Notes: generated by a model not told the origin, from the sequence alone. Positions 54,042 to 62,903 are shown, counted from the stretch's first letter. The stretch is DNA of 64,000 nucleotides from Oleispira antarctica RB-8 (GCA_000967895.1 FO203512.1:310001-374000), one strand, 5' to 3'. A program made the numbers and translations.

Positions 54042-55231
54042 TATAGGGCCTCGACGATAGCAGGAGACTCAAGCTCATTATCTTTATTCGTACGATGGCG
54101 CGGCTTGGGCTCGACTAATAATCCATCCACCAGATTGCTAAATGAACCTGTGACAATACGCTCGCCTAGCTTTATGCCAGACGTGATGTAGATGTGCTCT
54201 TTTCCCCGGTAAATAACCTCAACGGCGCGGCGTGATAAGCGATCTTCTGTGCTGATGGCCCATAGCTTGTCCTCAGCTTGTAAACTCTCTCTGGGTAGAA
54301 TGTGTAAGTCTTTTTGACGATGACCCGTAATAGTCGCTTGGATAAACGAGCCGGGTAATAAGGGTTTAGTGGCTGTATTACTATTGTCATTATTATTTAC
54401 GCTAGCGATGACATAAAGTAGTTGGTTTTTATCTCGCTCTCCCTCTGTACGGGTGATTGTTCCGTACCATGTGATGCTGTTATCTTGAAAATTTTGAATA
54501 AGTACAGTTGGACGGATGTCTTTATTTACATTTTCTAAATTTTCTTCTAAGGCTAATAACGAAATTTGCTGATCATTTAAGGGGAGCCTTACTTCTACGG
54601 TTTCTGTGCCGTAAATTTTTGCCAGCTCTTGGGTTGTCTGTAAATATTCCCCAGGATGAATTTTTGCCATAATTACTTTGCCCGTAATCGGCGCCTTAAT
54701 AGATGTTTTTTCTAGCTGATTTTTCGCATAGTTTAACGCTGCACTGGCCGCGTCTACTTGGCTATTGGCGTAGCGTAATTGTGGAACGAATAGCGCGTAA
54801 TCTGAGGCGTTACTACCCGCACCTTTTTTAGCGACACGTGCCTTGGCTTTGGTTTCGTAAAAATGTAATTTAGCTTGATCGAGAGTTGACTGTTTTTGTG
54901 CAATATCCAGAATGAAGGGCTGTTGGTCGAGCTGTATGAGCAGCTCATCTTGCTGAATTAAACCGCCATTAATTAATTGATCGCTAACAAGTGTCACGAG
55001 TCCTGGCACTTCGCTGGTAATGTGGCGAGTTTGAGCAGGGGATACTTTGCCGCGACTAAAGATCGGAATAGAAACCTCTGCTGATCTTGCTACTGTGTAG
55101 GGCACAACAGGAATGCTGACCTTGATTTCAGACTTTTCTGGAATAGGCTTGTTATTGGTTAACAGGTAAATAGCACCCGCACTAATACATAGCAATGCGA
55201 TGAGCTTAATGTTGAAACTAAATGAATTCAT
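54041..55231 (-). CDS. RND efflux periplasmic adaptor (membrane fusion protein)
   Basis: 396 residues. A signal anchor (LIALLCISAGAIYLLT) is followed by lipoyl-like and coiled-coil hairpin regions (LIQQDELLIQLDQQPFILDIAQ, KTSIKAPITGKVIMAKIHPGEYL) and a beta-barrel. It links the RND pump to an outer-membrane channel. No TolC-like gene lies in the window, so a shared channel is likely. Its start overlaps the preceding gene by 14 nt and its stop overlaps the pump gene by one base. Confidence 0.92.
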   Translation of the reverse strand: MNSFSFNIKLIALLCISAGAIYLLTNNKPIPEKSEIKVSIPVVPYTVARSAEVSIPIFSRGKVSPAQTRHITSEVPGLVTLVSDQLINGGLIQQDELLIQLDQQPFILDIAQKQSTLDQAKLHFYETKAKARVAKKGAGSNASDYALFVPQLRYANSQVDAASAALNYAKNQLEKTSIKAPITGKVIMAKIHPGEYLQTTQELAKIYGTETVEVRLPLNDQQISLLALEENLENVNKDIRPTVLIQNFQDNSITWYGTITRTEGERDKNQLLYVIASVNNNDNSNTATKPLLPGSFIQATITGHRQKDLHILPRESLQAEDKLWAISTEDRLSRRAVEVIYRGKEHIYITSGIKLGERIVTGSFSNLVDGLLVEPKPRHRTNKDNELESPAIVEAL

Positions 55232-56243
55232 TATGATTTTTATCTTCGAGTAAATTATATTTCCAGTCAGACAAACACTTCTGGGTTAGTGCAACGTCTT
55301 GACAGATCATTGGGTGGAGTTTTAACCCTAGAGTGAGTTGTCCATGCCATTCCATAATGCCCGTCGAAACGGGGTAGTTTTTAGTACCAATACCACAGCT
55401 AACCCATACTTCACTTTTATTTTCAGTAGGGTTTTTCTCCCCTTGTAGTGGCCAAGCACCTAAGTAGCTAAAGGAACCTGCATAAAAATTCTTTTTACTT
55501 ATACTGTTATAGATATAGCGAATACCTGGCTTTCCGACCAGCTTGCCAATGTGCGCAAGCTTCCAGGTACTCCAGTGTTCTTTCAACTTAATTTTATCTT
55601 TTATTTCTTGCTGTAACTGCTTAGGGGTTATGTAGTTGTTTAGGCAGATGTTAATACCAGAGGAGTAATTTCTGGTATCGCTACCCAAGGAGATCGCACC
55701 ACGCAAATTAACGGGGTAAAACCAATAATAGTTTTGGTTACCTTCGATTAGATTGTCTGCTATCGCTTTATTGAGTGCCCACATCAAAAAAGTGCTAAAG
55801 GCAACGCGGTTTTTCTTCGCATTTTTTTTGATCTGTAGCGTACTTTCATTATCGAAGTAGGCATTGACAATCTCGGCGGTATTATCATTGCCGCAAGAGA
55901 AGTTATTCTTCCAGCGAATACTTTTATAGGGAGTGTAGGTATTATTAGATTTCTTTTTCTTTCTTTCTGATTTACTTAGTTTATAAAGCTTCCAGGCGCT
56001 TGGTTCTGATTTTTCACCACTTTGGGGGAGTCTCTGACATGGATAGCCTTGCTCTCTTAAGATCGTTGCGATACCACCGATTCCATCCATCTTACTGTGT
56101 GAAAAGGTATGCCACTGGGTATTACCATTAGCCTTATTCATTGGGCCAATATTCATAGCGTCACTGATACCTAATTCTTTTCTGACATCAAACCACATTG
56201 CGATGTAGTCTTTAGCGGGCTTAGATACTTTAGAGGTTTTCAT
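55218..56243 (-). CDS. Second HxxxDG acyltransferase-like protein
   Basis: 341 residues. HSKMDGIGGIATIL places an HxxxDG motif at His49/Asp53, with the general layout of chloramphenicol acetyltransferase/condensation-like enzymes. Here the motif lies close to the N-terminus, so the first lobe is reduced. WFYPVNLRGAISLGSDTRNYSSGI corresponds to the PVNLR segment of WS/DGAT- and PapA-type acyltransferases. The C-terminus includes ILEWHGQLTLGLKLHP-like MEWHGQLTLGLKLHP. It lies between the GNAT and RND genes. Substrate unknown; with the 420-residue enzyme it could acylate two positions of one product. Confidence 0.7.
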   Translation of the reverse strand: MKTSKVSKPAKDYIAMWFDVRKELGISDAMNIGPMNKANGNTQWHTFSHSKMDGIGGIATILREQGYPCQRLPQSGEKSEPSAWKLYKLSKSERKKKKSNNTYTPYKSIRWKNNFSCGNDNTAEIVNAYFDNESTLQIKKNAKKNRVAFSTFLMWALNKAIADNLIEGNQNYYWFYPVNLRGAISLGSDTRNYSSGINICLNNYITPKQLQQEIKDKIKLKEHWSTWKLAHIGKLVGKPGIRYIYNSISKKNFYAGSFSYLGAWPLQGEKNPTENKSEVWVSCGIGTKNYPVSTGIMEWHGQLTLGLKLHPMICQDVALTQKCLSDWKYNLLEDKNHNEFI

Positions 56244-56253
56244 GCTTCTCTCC

Positions 56254-57363
56254 TTATAAACGTGAAGGTTCTAAATGGAATAGTGTGGTGGTATCTTGAT
56301 CAACTTGTTTCTTGAGGACGTCAGGTATTTCACCATAACTGGCAAGGTAGTGGTTGCTGGTTAAGGTATGGCTTTTGAAGCCTTGTAATGCTTTGTGCAG
56401 TGGGTCGCGTTTATCAAAGCCGATGATCAAGGCATCATAAGTAGAGTTGCTATATTCGGAGAGTATGTTTAATAACATATCGCGAAGTATCTCTGGCTGA
56501 TTGTCTTTGATTAATATTGAATGCAAGTTAATGTAGTTGGCTAGTGTCCCCGGGGCTGGCAAGCTTAAGCCACCGAGTATTTTACTGCTTATGTTATTAA
56601 TATGACGCAACCACTTCATACTGCCGTGATAGGATAAAAATCGTGTTTGCTTAAATTCTTTTTGATTCCAACTGCCGACAACACCGACTAACTCTTGCTG
56701 GTTATAATATAAAAAATAATCACTGATATTTAGGTTTCGATAATAAATATCATCACTACCAATCTTTTTGAAATCATAACAAGGATAGAATTCTTTCTGT
56801 TTTGCATACTGGTCAAAGAAGTTTTGCATCTCGTTAATATCCTCTAAACTAGCACGTCTGACGTGCTTGTCTGAGGAAGTATATGATTTATTTAGTGCAA
56901 CCATATGGGTAATGAACTGGCCTGCTGAGTGATAGATTGGCAATGATAAACGTCCGCTACCCACTGTATCGATTGAGGCTTTATTCTCATCAAGAATCAC
57001 AGTTTGCATCCATTCTTCTTGCATCAATTCTTTATACTTCTTGAATAAACGAAATAAGGTTCTCCCACCTTTATAATCTTGATGAATTCTTAGATCATTG
57101 CCGTACCGTGTTAAGCGTTGCTTACCGTTAACGTAGACTTTACGTTTACCAATGCTAAAAGAAGCGACTAAGCGGCTATGCTTAAGGTCTTCCATTAACC
57201 AGACTTCTGGGTCACTGGTTGTAATGCCTGTGGCGTGAAAGAAATTAGGTTGGCGTTCAAAATTTAAGCTTATGCTGCCTTCTTGTGGAGTATCATTGAT
57301 TAATTGCAATAAAGCAGCGGAATCTTCTGCTTGAGCTAAGCGAATAGTGTAGCGTTGGCTCAT
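56254..57363 (-). CDS. GNAT-like acyltransferase, double-length
   Basis: 369 residues. The N-terminal part (RYTIRLAQAEDSAALLQLIND) and the YGNDLRIHQDYKGGRTLFRLFKKY segment have the R-x-x-G-x-G-like acetyl-CoA loop of GNAT enzymes. The second half (RRASLEDINEMQNFFDQY, ELVGVVGSWNQKEFKQ) looks like another degenerate GNAT fold. The C-terminal YDALIIGFDKRDPLHKALQGF is also GNAT-like. It overlaps the GH3 gene by 4 nt, so it probably works with the GH3 enzyme. The substrate is unknown; a role as aminoacyl or amine N-acyltransferase is inferred from the neighbours. Confidence 0.68.
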   Translation of the reverse strand: MSQRYTIRLAQAEDSAALLQLINDTPQEGSISLNFERQPNFFHATGITTSDPEVWLMEDLKHSRLVASFSIGKRKVYVNGKQRLTRYGNDLRIHQDYKGGRTLFRLFKKYKELMQEEWMQTVILDENKASIDTVGSGRLSLPIYHSAGQFITHMVALNKSYTSSDKHVRRASLEDINEMQNFFDQYAKQKEFYPCYDFKKIGSDDIYYRNLNISDYFLYYNQQELVGVVGSWNQKEFKQTRFLSYHGSMKWLRHINNISSKILGGLSLPAPGTLANYINLHSILIKDNQPEILRDMLLNILSEYSNSTYDALIIGFDKRDPLHKALQGFKSHTLTSNHYLASYGEIPDVLKKQVDQDTTTLFHLEPSRL

Positions 57364-59060
57364 ACTAATTCACCTGCCTTTGGCCCCGCTGTTTTAATAT
57401 TTTTCTCTTTAGATCGGCGTGCTTTTTGTATTATTAAAAAATCTTGGTTTTGCCATAAAATTAAAGGTTCTACCTTGATGTTACCTTTTACCATTCCCTG
57501 TTCGACTTTATGGTTAGCGTAGAGTGCAAGTGCATCTTGTTGAATGCTAACGCGTGCGCTGCCAAGCTGACCAAGTTCACGAGCTAGTTGATAATGAAAA
57601 TGCTGCGAGAGTGTGCTTTCCAATTGCTCTGAAAGCTCAGCGCTTCTTTTCGCTAAATCTTTATCTACAAGAGAGTTGTCATTTTCACAGAGCAATAAAT
57701 AGCAAGGCTTATCGTGCTGTTTGTTGGCAGGCATAGCGATCAGTGTGATTGGGGTTATATCTTGTTCAAGATTAAACGCATTTAATAACTGCACAGCGGT
57801 TTCTGGTGAAAGTTTTTCCCCTACCATATCGGTGCCTTCGATACGGCCGATGAATTCAAAACAAGGGCAGCTATTAATAAATCCAGTTACTTTTAATTGG
57901 TCTTTCATGGCGTAACGCAATAAACCATTGGCAGAGCTGATAATAGGGCGCACGCACATACCTTCAATAAGCTGCCAACTATAGATAATTTTTTGTGTGT
58001 CTAAATCTTCAAATTCATAAAAGTGGCTATTCAATGCGAGCGGGAATTGCTTGCCATAGGGAATGCTGGTAACTCCTTCCGTTGCCCATAAACCTTTACC
58101 TTGGAACTCGCTATGGGGGAATATCTTTTGTAATTTTTCAGCCCATATTTTGGAAGATGATGTATCCCATGCACTGATTAATGTGAGTTTTGGCCAGATT
58201 GCTGTGGTGAATTTTTCATCTATGATGCCGTCCCACTTCAGTAAAAGTCTAGAAGATTGAATGTTCTTAGGTGTATCTATATTAATTAAGCCTGGATATT
58301 CCTTTGGCCACTCGCCGGATGCGAGAACTTGGGCAATCTCTTGTTGATGCTGCTTAATAAATTCTAATAAGCTCAGTGCAAACGTTGGACTCCAAACTGA
58401 TATAAAGCTTAAATCGGAGCATGAAAGCAGATAACAGGCTGTAGCAAAAAATGATTCGTCGGAAGATTCGGCCAGAGAAATCGATTCAGGAACCGCCATA
58501 GTACCTGCCATGAAAAACTGCTTCCACCAAGGGAGTAGCTGCAGGTCGTTATTGATACTAGCGGTTAATTTATTACGCAAGTTATTAGGTACCCAAGAAA
58601 GAGACCAGTAGTGCTTGCCATCTTTTATTTTGGGATAATTACGATACATGTCGGCTAACCAGGGAGCGATGGCATTATCCAGTTCTTCCAAGAACGGTTT
58701 TGTGTAAGGAATCCACTTGATTTTTGCAGTTGATCCGCTGGTAGGCTGATAGCGCTGACATTCAGTATTAGCCAGTAAGTTTATTTCCTCTTCTTGTTGC
58801 TGCTTTATCGTTTCAGACCAGTATTCATAATCTGTTATGGGCACTTGTTCTTGGAAGTATTTCAAACTGCTATAAGCGGAAAGCTTATGTTTGGTAGCAT
58901 TCTCACTATTGTTAATATTTTTTAATATATTCTTTAATACGTATTTTTGTGAATTTTCTACATCCTTACTAGCAAGCAAAAATTGGTTTTCACCTCGTTT
59001 TGATAAAAAGTAAGATGCTTGATGAAGAGTTCGGCTAAGTAAGGTGCGAAAAAATATCAT
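57360..59060 (-). CDS. GH3-family acyl-adenylating amide synthetase
   Basis: 566 residues. GH3 enzymes activate a carboxylate with ATP and join it to an amine, usually an amino acid. Visible features are the phosphate-binding loop PTSGSTAKIKWIPYT (106-120), KHYWSLSWVPN, the second ATP motif LWATEGVTSIPYG and RYAMKDQLKVTGF near 375-390 (the K/GD segment). The C-terminal cap is present. The length fits plant and bacterial GH3 (about 550-600). It overlaps both neighbours (1 and 4 nt). In this operon it is the best candidate for the first committed enzyme; the acid it activates is unknown. Confidence 0.85.
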   Translation of the reverse strand: MIFFRTLLSRTLHQASYFLSKRGENQFLLASKDVENSQKYVLKNILKNINNSENATKHKLSAYSSLKYFQEQVPITDYEYWSETIKQQQEEEINLLANTECQRYQPTSGSTAKIKWIPYTKPFLEELDNAIAPWLADMYRNYPKIKDGKHYWSLSWVPNNLRNKLTASINNDLQLLPWWKQFFMAGTMAVPESISLAESSDESFFATACYLLSCSDLSFISVWSPTFALSLLEFIKQHQQEIAQVLASGEWPKEYPGLINIDTPKNIQSSRLLLKWDGIIDEKFTTAIWPKLTLISAWDTSSSKIWAEKLQKIFPHSEFQGKGLWATEGVTSIPYGKQFPLALNSHFYEFEDLDTQKIIYSWQLIEGMCVRPIISSANGLLRYAMKDQLKVTGFINSCPCFEFIGRIEGTDMVGEKLSPETAVQLLNAFNLEQDITPITLIAMPANKQHDKPCYLLLCENDNSLVDKDLAKRSAELSEQLESTLSQHFHYQLARELGQLGSARVSIQQDALALYANHKVEQGMVKGNIKVEPLILWQNQDFLIIQKARRSKEKNIKTAGPKAGELV

Positions 59061-59824
59061 TATGATGGCTCCAGAATAAGAACTTTCTTTTTCTTTTTAG
59101 ACGACAACATATTCTTGCGCATGAAATTCCACATCATATGAACGGAAACTTCGCCAACACAAGGTAGCTCTGTTCCTTGCTGCCAAGAGGGGTTGAGTTT
59201 GGTGAAGTGACGTATCTCTAAGTTCTCTTCGGTCATCTCTGTCGTTATTTCTGCGACATCATCTTTTAAATACTGATAATCATTACCAAAATTTAATAAG
59301 CGCCGTTCTTTGTTGTAAGCGCTGGGATAAAGTTGTTGGCAGTATTCGTCGACAATTGATTCTAGTTTGATATTGTTTTTTTCATGGCTGGGATAGTGTT
59401 TAGGGAAATTGTTGGTAAGTAGTAAGTAGGTTTTATAGCCTTTCGAAATCAATAACCAAAATACAGAGGTTTTTGGGTTTTTAATTTTTGTTTTTAATAA
59501 CTGCTTAACAAATGTCTTCTGTAATTCTTTATTCCCCCAAAACTCTTTTTCTACTACGGTATCACCACTGAAAATACCAATGGATTTTTCACCATTTCTC
59601 ATGATGTCTAATTCTGTCCAGGTACTAAAGCCGACTATTTTCTCACTGTTTTTATCTTGTAAGAGAATGACTCCTGTCTTCTTGCCCATGTCAATGACAA
59701 AGTTATGCAAGTCGGCATTATGATAATACTGCACAAATACCTTATGCATTTCTAATAGCTGGGGAACAGATACGTGTTTTATTTTTTTGAAACAGGCGCT
59801 TATTTTTGTTTTATTATTTTTCAT
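59060..59824 (-). CDS. Unknown protein with GNAT-like features, first gene of the GH3 operon
   Basis: About 254 residues from ATG 59824; an in-frame GTG at 59839 would add five residues. I do not recognise the family. Segments such as VPQLLEMHKVFVQYYHN, IVGFSTWTELDI and FSGDTVVEKEFWGNKELQKTF resemble an acyltransferase of the GNAT superfamily, and NPKTSVFWLLISKGYKTYLLL is similar to uncharacterised proteins of that fold. It is basic, with a KKKKKK run near the C-terminus. Its stop overlaps the GH3 start by one base, so it belongs to the same operon. Confidence 0.6.
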   Translation of the reverse strand: MKNNKTKISACFKKIKHVSVPQLLEMHKVFVQYYHNADLHNFVIDMGKKTGVILLQDKNSEKIVGFSTWTELDIMRNGEKSIGIFSGDTVVEKEFWGNKELQKTFVKQLLKTKIKNPKTSVFWLLISKGYKTYLLLTNNFPKHYPSHEKNNIKLESIVDEYCQQLYPSAYNKERRLLNFGNDYQYLKDDVAEITTEMTEENLEIRHFTKLNPSWQQGTELPCVGEVSVHMMWNFMRKNMLSSKKKKKVLILEPS

Positions 59825-60343
59825 AAAAATCTCAAACACGATGAATTACAGATAATGATAATCCAACAGGTAAACCTGAAGAATTACATATTAAAAATGT
59901 TATTTAATGGAAGGTTGACTAAGTAGAGTATTACTTAGCTTAGGTTGAAATTTATCGGTCGAATTATTTTCATACTTGCATCCATTCGTTTTTAGATTGA
60001 GTTATTAATTTTTATTGTTGTTCAGTATGTATGCTGATTTATCGCGGCAAGTAAATCATAGATAAACTATAAATGAAGTGTTTTCTTTTGAACTTAATAC
60101 TATCGTACCTCAAGTATTTAAGGCTGGAGTAAGTGTTTTGTAAATGACGAAAAAATAGAATCTAGTTCCTTTTTTGTATAAAGAATTCTTGTTAAAGAGA
60201 AATTTCTTATGAATGTCAGTATTCTATATAGAGAGTGTAAAGAGTAAATTATTATTTTATTTATGGAGAGGTGATAGGGTTAATGCTAAAGGCTGAGTAG
60301 TGTTAAAAATTTATTTTATTTTTATTAGGTGTACTATTTATTT
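59825..60343. other. AT-rich intergenic region of about 520 bp upstream of the GH3 operon
   Basis: No gene is visible. The promoter of the seven-gene operon must lie near its right end, but several AT-rich hexamers compete and I cannot choose. A small palindrome CAGGT-AA-ACCTG near 59866 is noted as a weak operator candidate. The composition is strongly AT-rich, as in the decayed region to the right. Confidence 0.5.
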
Positions 60344-60664
60344 TTAGAGGAAATGCGTCAACTTTGAAAGTTGCCTATATATATAACTGACGAGAATCCT
60401 ATTTTTCAGCGTTAATGTGTGCTGTAAGCACTGAAAAACTAAATAGCGACTTTCAGAACGATAACCATGCCAGCGCAATGCCGCCAACGAAAAAGCGTGA
60501 GCCGCACCGTACGTCAAGGAAAATTGGCTATCTTCACTTAAGCCATCAATCAGCGAGTCTTTTAACTTAGTATCGCCAGCGCGTAACATGCCTAAAAATT
60601 CTTTCGCATCAGCGGGTTCTAGTTTTAATTGATTAACTTTTACTAAGTTATCCAGTTCTTTCAT
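60344..60664 (-). pseudogene. HEPN-like partner of a nucleotidyltransferase, probably truncated
   Basis: 106 residues, with GGAGGAAA directly before the start. The sequence around AHAFSLAALRWHGYRSESRYLVFQCLQHTL resembles the small helical proteins that accompany wHTH-nucleotidyltransferases in toxin-antitoxin-like pairs. After CLQHTL the sequence loses that character (KNRILVSYIYRQLSK), so the end is probably replaced after a frameshift or deletion. It lies 24 nt after the truncated nucleotidyltransferase gene. It is probably not functional, though expression is possible. Confidence 0.55.
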
Positions 60665-60688
60665 TTTTCCTCCGGCGTCGTTAATAAA

Positions 60689-61072
60689 TTAATACGGGGT
60701 TGTGCCAGCATGTTCTTCGCCCTTGGCAACCGAGCCATAAATAAAAGCCTGCTCTAGCTGAGCGGCCAAAGGAACTATCGCCGCTTTCAATAAGCCAGAA
60801 ATGCCAAAGGTCTTTTTAACGATGTTGAACAGTTCGTTAAAAATAGGGGAGGCCTTATTCGCCTGATAGTGATTCTGGTTACCCTGCTTACTCTTTATTA
60901 ATAAACCAGCATCCGCTAATTTGCTTAACTCACGGCTAACCACACTGGTTCCCATCGTCGCTAGCCGTACGACTTCACTCAAGTAGAAGCTTCTATCTGG
61001 CTGGCCAAAAAATAATGTTAATACCTTCTGCTGCACCTTAGTAAAAAGCGCATCACCTATGTTTGTCGTCAT
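60689..61072 (-). pseudogene. Truncated winged-helix nucleotidyltransferase (MNT-type)
   Basis: 127 residues. The N-terminal winged HTH (KVQQKVLTLFFGQPDRSFYL, GTSVVSRELSKLADAGLLI, NQNHYQANK) is complete. It runs into the start of a minimal nucleotidyltransferase (QAFIYGSVAKGEEHAG) with the GSxxKG loop, and stops five codons later, before the catalytic DxD. An intact relative would be about 70-90 residues longer. The deletion end joins close to the next gene's Shine-Dalgarno. The DNA-binding part could still act as a repressor. Confidence 0.7.
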
Positions 61073-61092
61073 ATGTACCTTAATAGGAAAGA

Positions 61093-61105
61093 ACCCAATA
61101 TGGGT
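61093..61105. promoter_or_regulatory. Small palindrome ACCCA-ATA-TGGGT upstream of the wHTH gene
   Basis: A perfect 5-base arm palindrome lies 20 bp before the wHTH-nucleotidyltransferase start codon. A winged-helix regulator of this kind often controls its own promoter, so this may be its operator. Confidence 0.35.
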
Positions 61106-61257
61106 ACTGTCGAGAGGCTTGGTTTATATTTATGAGGGAGTGGATGCTCGATGAAACCCTATTTATTTGTAAGTTGTTGTTTTATATGAATATTTTATGA
61201 GTGTTATGCGTATTTTTCAATGCCCCGTTCTTTTTCTGAATGGGCACTAATTAACCA

Positions 61258-61548
61258 TTACTGACACCTTAATCTTGATATCTTCGCTATTTGATTGGCT
61301 ATCATTGTATTTCCTATGATATTCGGAATGCTGCTATTTAAATTTGATGTTACCTTGATGATTTTCTGATAGTTATCATCAGTATCTGTGCAATTAGGAA
61401 ATGTCTGAGATGAATGGTGTATCTCTTGTGATGCATCAGGATTGATTCGGTTTGTGGTGGAGTTACTGTTCTCAATACGGATACACTTTATGGCAGTTGC
61501 TTCAGTCTCGAGAAAAGGAATGCCATCGATAGTAAAAATCCGTTTCAT
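61258..61548 (-). CDS. Hypothetical protein or gene remnant
   Basis: 96 residues, Asn/Ser/Thr- and Ile-rich, starting MKRIFTIDGIPFLETEATAI. No domain, signal peptide or good Shine-Dalgarno is seen. It follows the broken lipoprotein gene on the same strand and may be a further decayed part of that locus rather than a gene of its own. Confidence 0.3.
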   Translation of the reverse strand: MKRIFTIDGIPFLETEATAIKCIRIENSNSTTNRINPDASQEIHHSSQTFPNCTDTDDNYQKIIKVTSNLNSSIPNIIGNTMIANQIAKISRLRCQ

Positions 61549-61583
61549 TCATAGCATCATAAATAGCTGGTACTTGTTCTTAT

Positions 61584-62580
61584 TTAAGGCCGAATGTGGA
61601 AGGAGAAATCAGCTCTAATCTCTTCACCATCATGGCCGACAATATCGGCTTTGGTTGAGAAGCTATTCTTACTTTTCGAATCCAGTGTCAGGTCAAATTT
61701 TACCGGACTTTGACAGTTTTCATCCGGATTTTGTTTGGGACACGTACTAATTGATTGGTAGGAGTTTGATTTAGGCTGGTCGAGATAAAGTGATGTGAGA
61801 TCAGCTTGAAGATACTTTCTAACTCCAAAATATAAAGTTTCTTCTTCGGGTGAGGAATTAATACCTATATTTAGGGCTTGAATTGATTGAGTCTCTATAC
61901 TATTTTTTTCTGAAGAAGTCGTAGTGATTTTTGATATTTTTTGATTTACTTTAAGGCAAAATAGTTGGCTTGTTATATTAGATATACTTAAATCTTTAGA
62001 TTGAATATTTAGTGTGTAAGCAAGTTCAGGTGCATCATCGATATGTATAGAGTCGCTAATTTAGACTCCGCTAATTTTCATGATTTTGTTATATTCAATA
62101 TCATGAGCACCACTCAATGGAATGATTACATAAGGGTCAGAATTATATCGTTCTGAGGGATCGTAATTTACTAATATTTTATGAGAAATATTACCAGCAA
62201 TGGTTAGGTTCTGTTTGAAACTGAGTTGGCCTTCTTCTTGGCTCTGCCAGAGTAGCTCTGGATAAAACATCTTCCAATATCGGCTAAAAAGTTATCAGGG
62301 GGCGATGAAAAAGAACGTAATTGATCTTCGCTGAATTCCCATTCATATGGAATCATCGAATACAGATTGTATCGCTATTATTGCACTATTACTGTTAAGA
62401 TCCGAGGAGCCCCCACAGTATGAATTGATTTCATATTTATTGGTGTCAGCGATGATTTCGATTGATATCAGGTAGGGCGACGCGGTTGTCTTTATCGCTG
62501 TCTTTATTACTATCGTTATTGCCGATACAGGCAGATAGAGTAAAGCTGAGAAGGAATAGCGCTATCCATTGCTTGTTCAT
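61584..62580 (-). pseudogene. Broken lipoprotein gene
   Basis: The minus strand begins with a clear lipoprotein signal, MNKQWIALFLLSFTLSACIG. It runs about 40 residues, then shifts frame near 62460 to EIIADTNKYEINSYCGGSSD and SFSSPPDNFLADI. It shifts again near 62280 to FYPELLWQSQEEGQLSFKQN and SGAHDIEYNKIMKISGV. It then meets an in-frame TAA (62061) and continues for about 155 codons (DAPELAYTLNIQSKDLSISN up to FSFHIRP, stop at 61584). The pieces join into one secreted protein of about 325 residues. The family is not recognised. Two frameshifts and one nonsense codon show it is decayed. Confidence 0.7.
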
Positions 62581-62596
62581 TATTTGCTTCCTGCAA

Positions 62597-62627
62597 ATAA
62601 AAAAGGCCTACATTTCTGTAAGCCTTT
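62597..62627 (-). terminator. Terminator downstream of a tRNA 3' end
   Basis: On the minus strand AAAGGCTTACA pairs with TGTAGGCCTTT (one mismatch) and runs into TTTTATT. It lies 8 nt after the CCA of the tRNA fragment, as a native tRNA terminator would. Confidence 0.75.
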
Positions 62628-62635
62628 AGAATAAA

Positions 62636-62659
62636 TGGTGCCGGAGACGGAACTCAACC
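62636..62659 (-). other. tRNA 3'-end fragment (likely attachment site)
   Basis: Minus-strand GAGTTCCGTCTCCGGCACCA is the 3' part of a tRNA (acceptor strand CTCCGGC, discriminator and encoded CCA), with a T-loop that is slightly degenerate (GGTTGAGTT). No D- or anticodon arm precedes it. Such 24-bp tRNA ends with a terminator are the usual distal att copy left by tyrosine-recombinase elements, so this is probably attL or attR of the island to the right. Confidence 0.65.
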
Positions 62660-62710
62660 TTACTCTATGCACCACTTTTTATAGGCTTTTATGATGATAT
62701 CTGTCTTGAT

Positions 62711-62733
62711 GTACCCCCAAATATACCCCCAAA
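62711..62733. repeat. Paired TACCCCCAAA repeats near the att site
   Basis: GTACCCCCAAA and ATACCCCCAAA are spaced 12 bp apart, about 55 bp inside the tRNA fragment. Repeats of this form are commonly seen beside tRNA-targeted P4-type integrase elements and may be arm-type binding sites. Confidence 0.55.
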
Positions 62734-62903
62734 ATAAATTCTACTCTTTAAAACAATATGAAATATCACGAATGCTAAGGAAGATAATCAGAGTCAATTA
62801 GTCGATGCTCAGGATGATATTGTAGAAAATATGCTTTGATCGATTTCGGGTAGGGATGATGGAAGGCGCAACAAGTACGCACTGTGTAATTATACGCAAT
62901 AAC

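Noticed and set aside
59866-59877. CAGGTAAACCTG as a lux-type box before the GH3 operon
   Set aside because: Arms are only 5 bases and the order differs from lux boxes (ACCTG first); no LuxR/LuxI gene is nearby.
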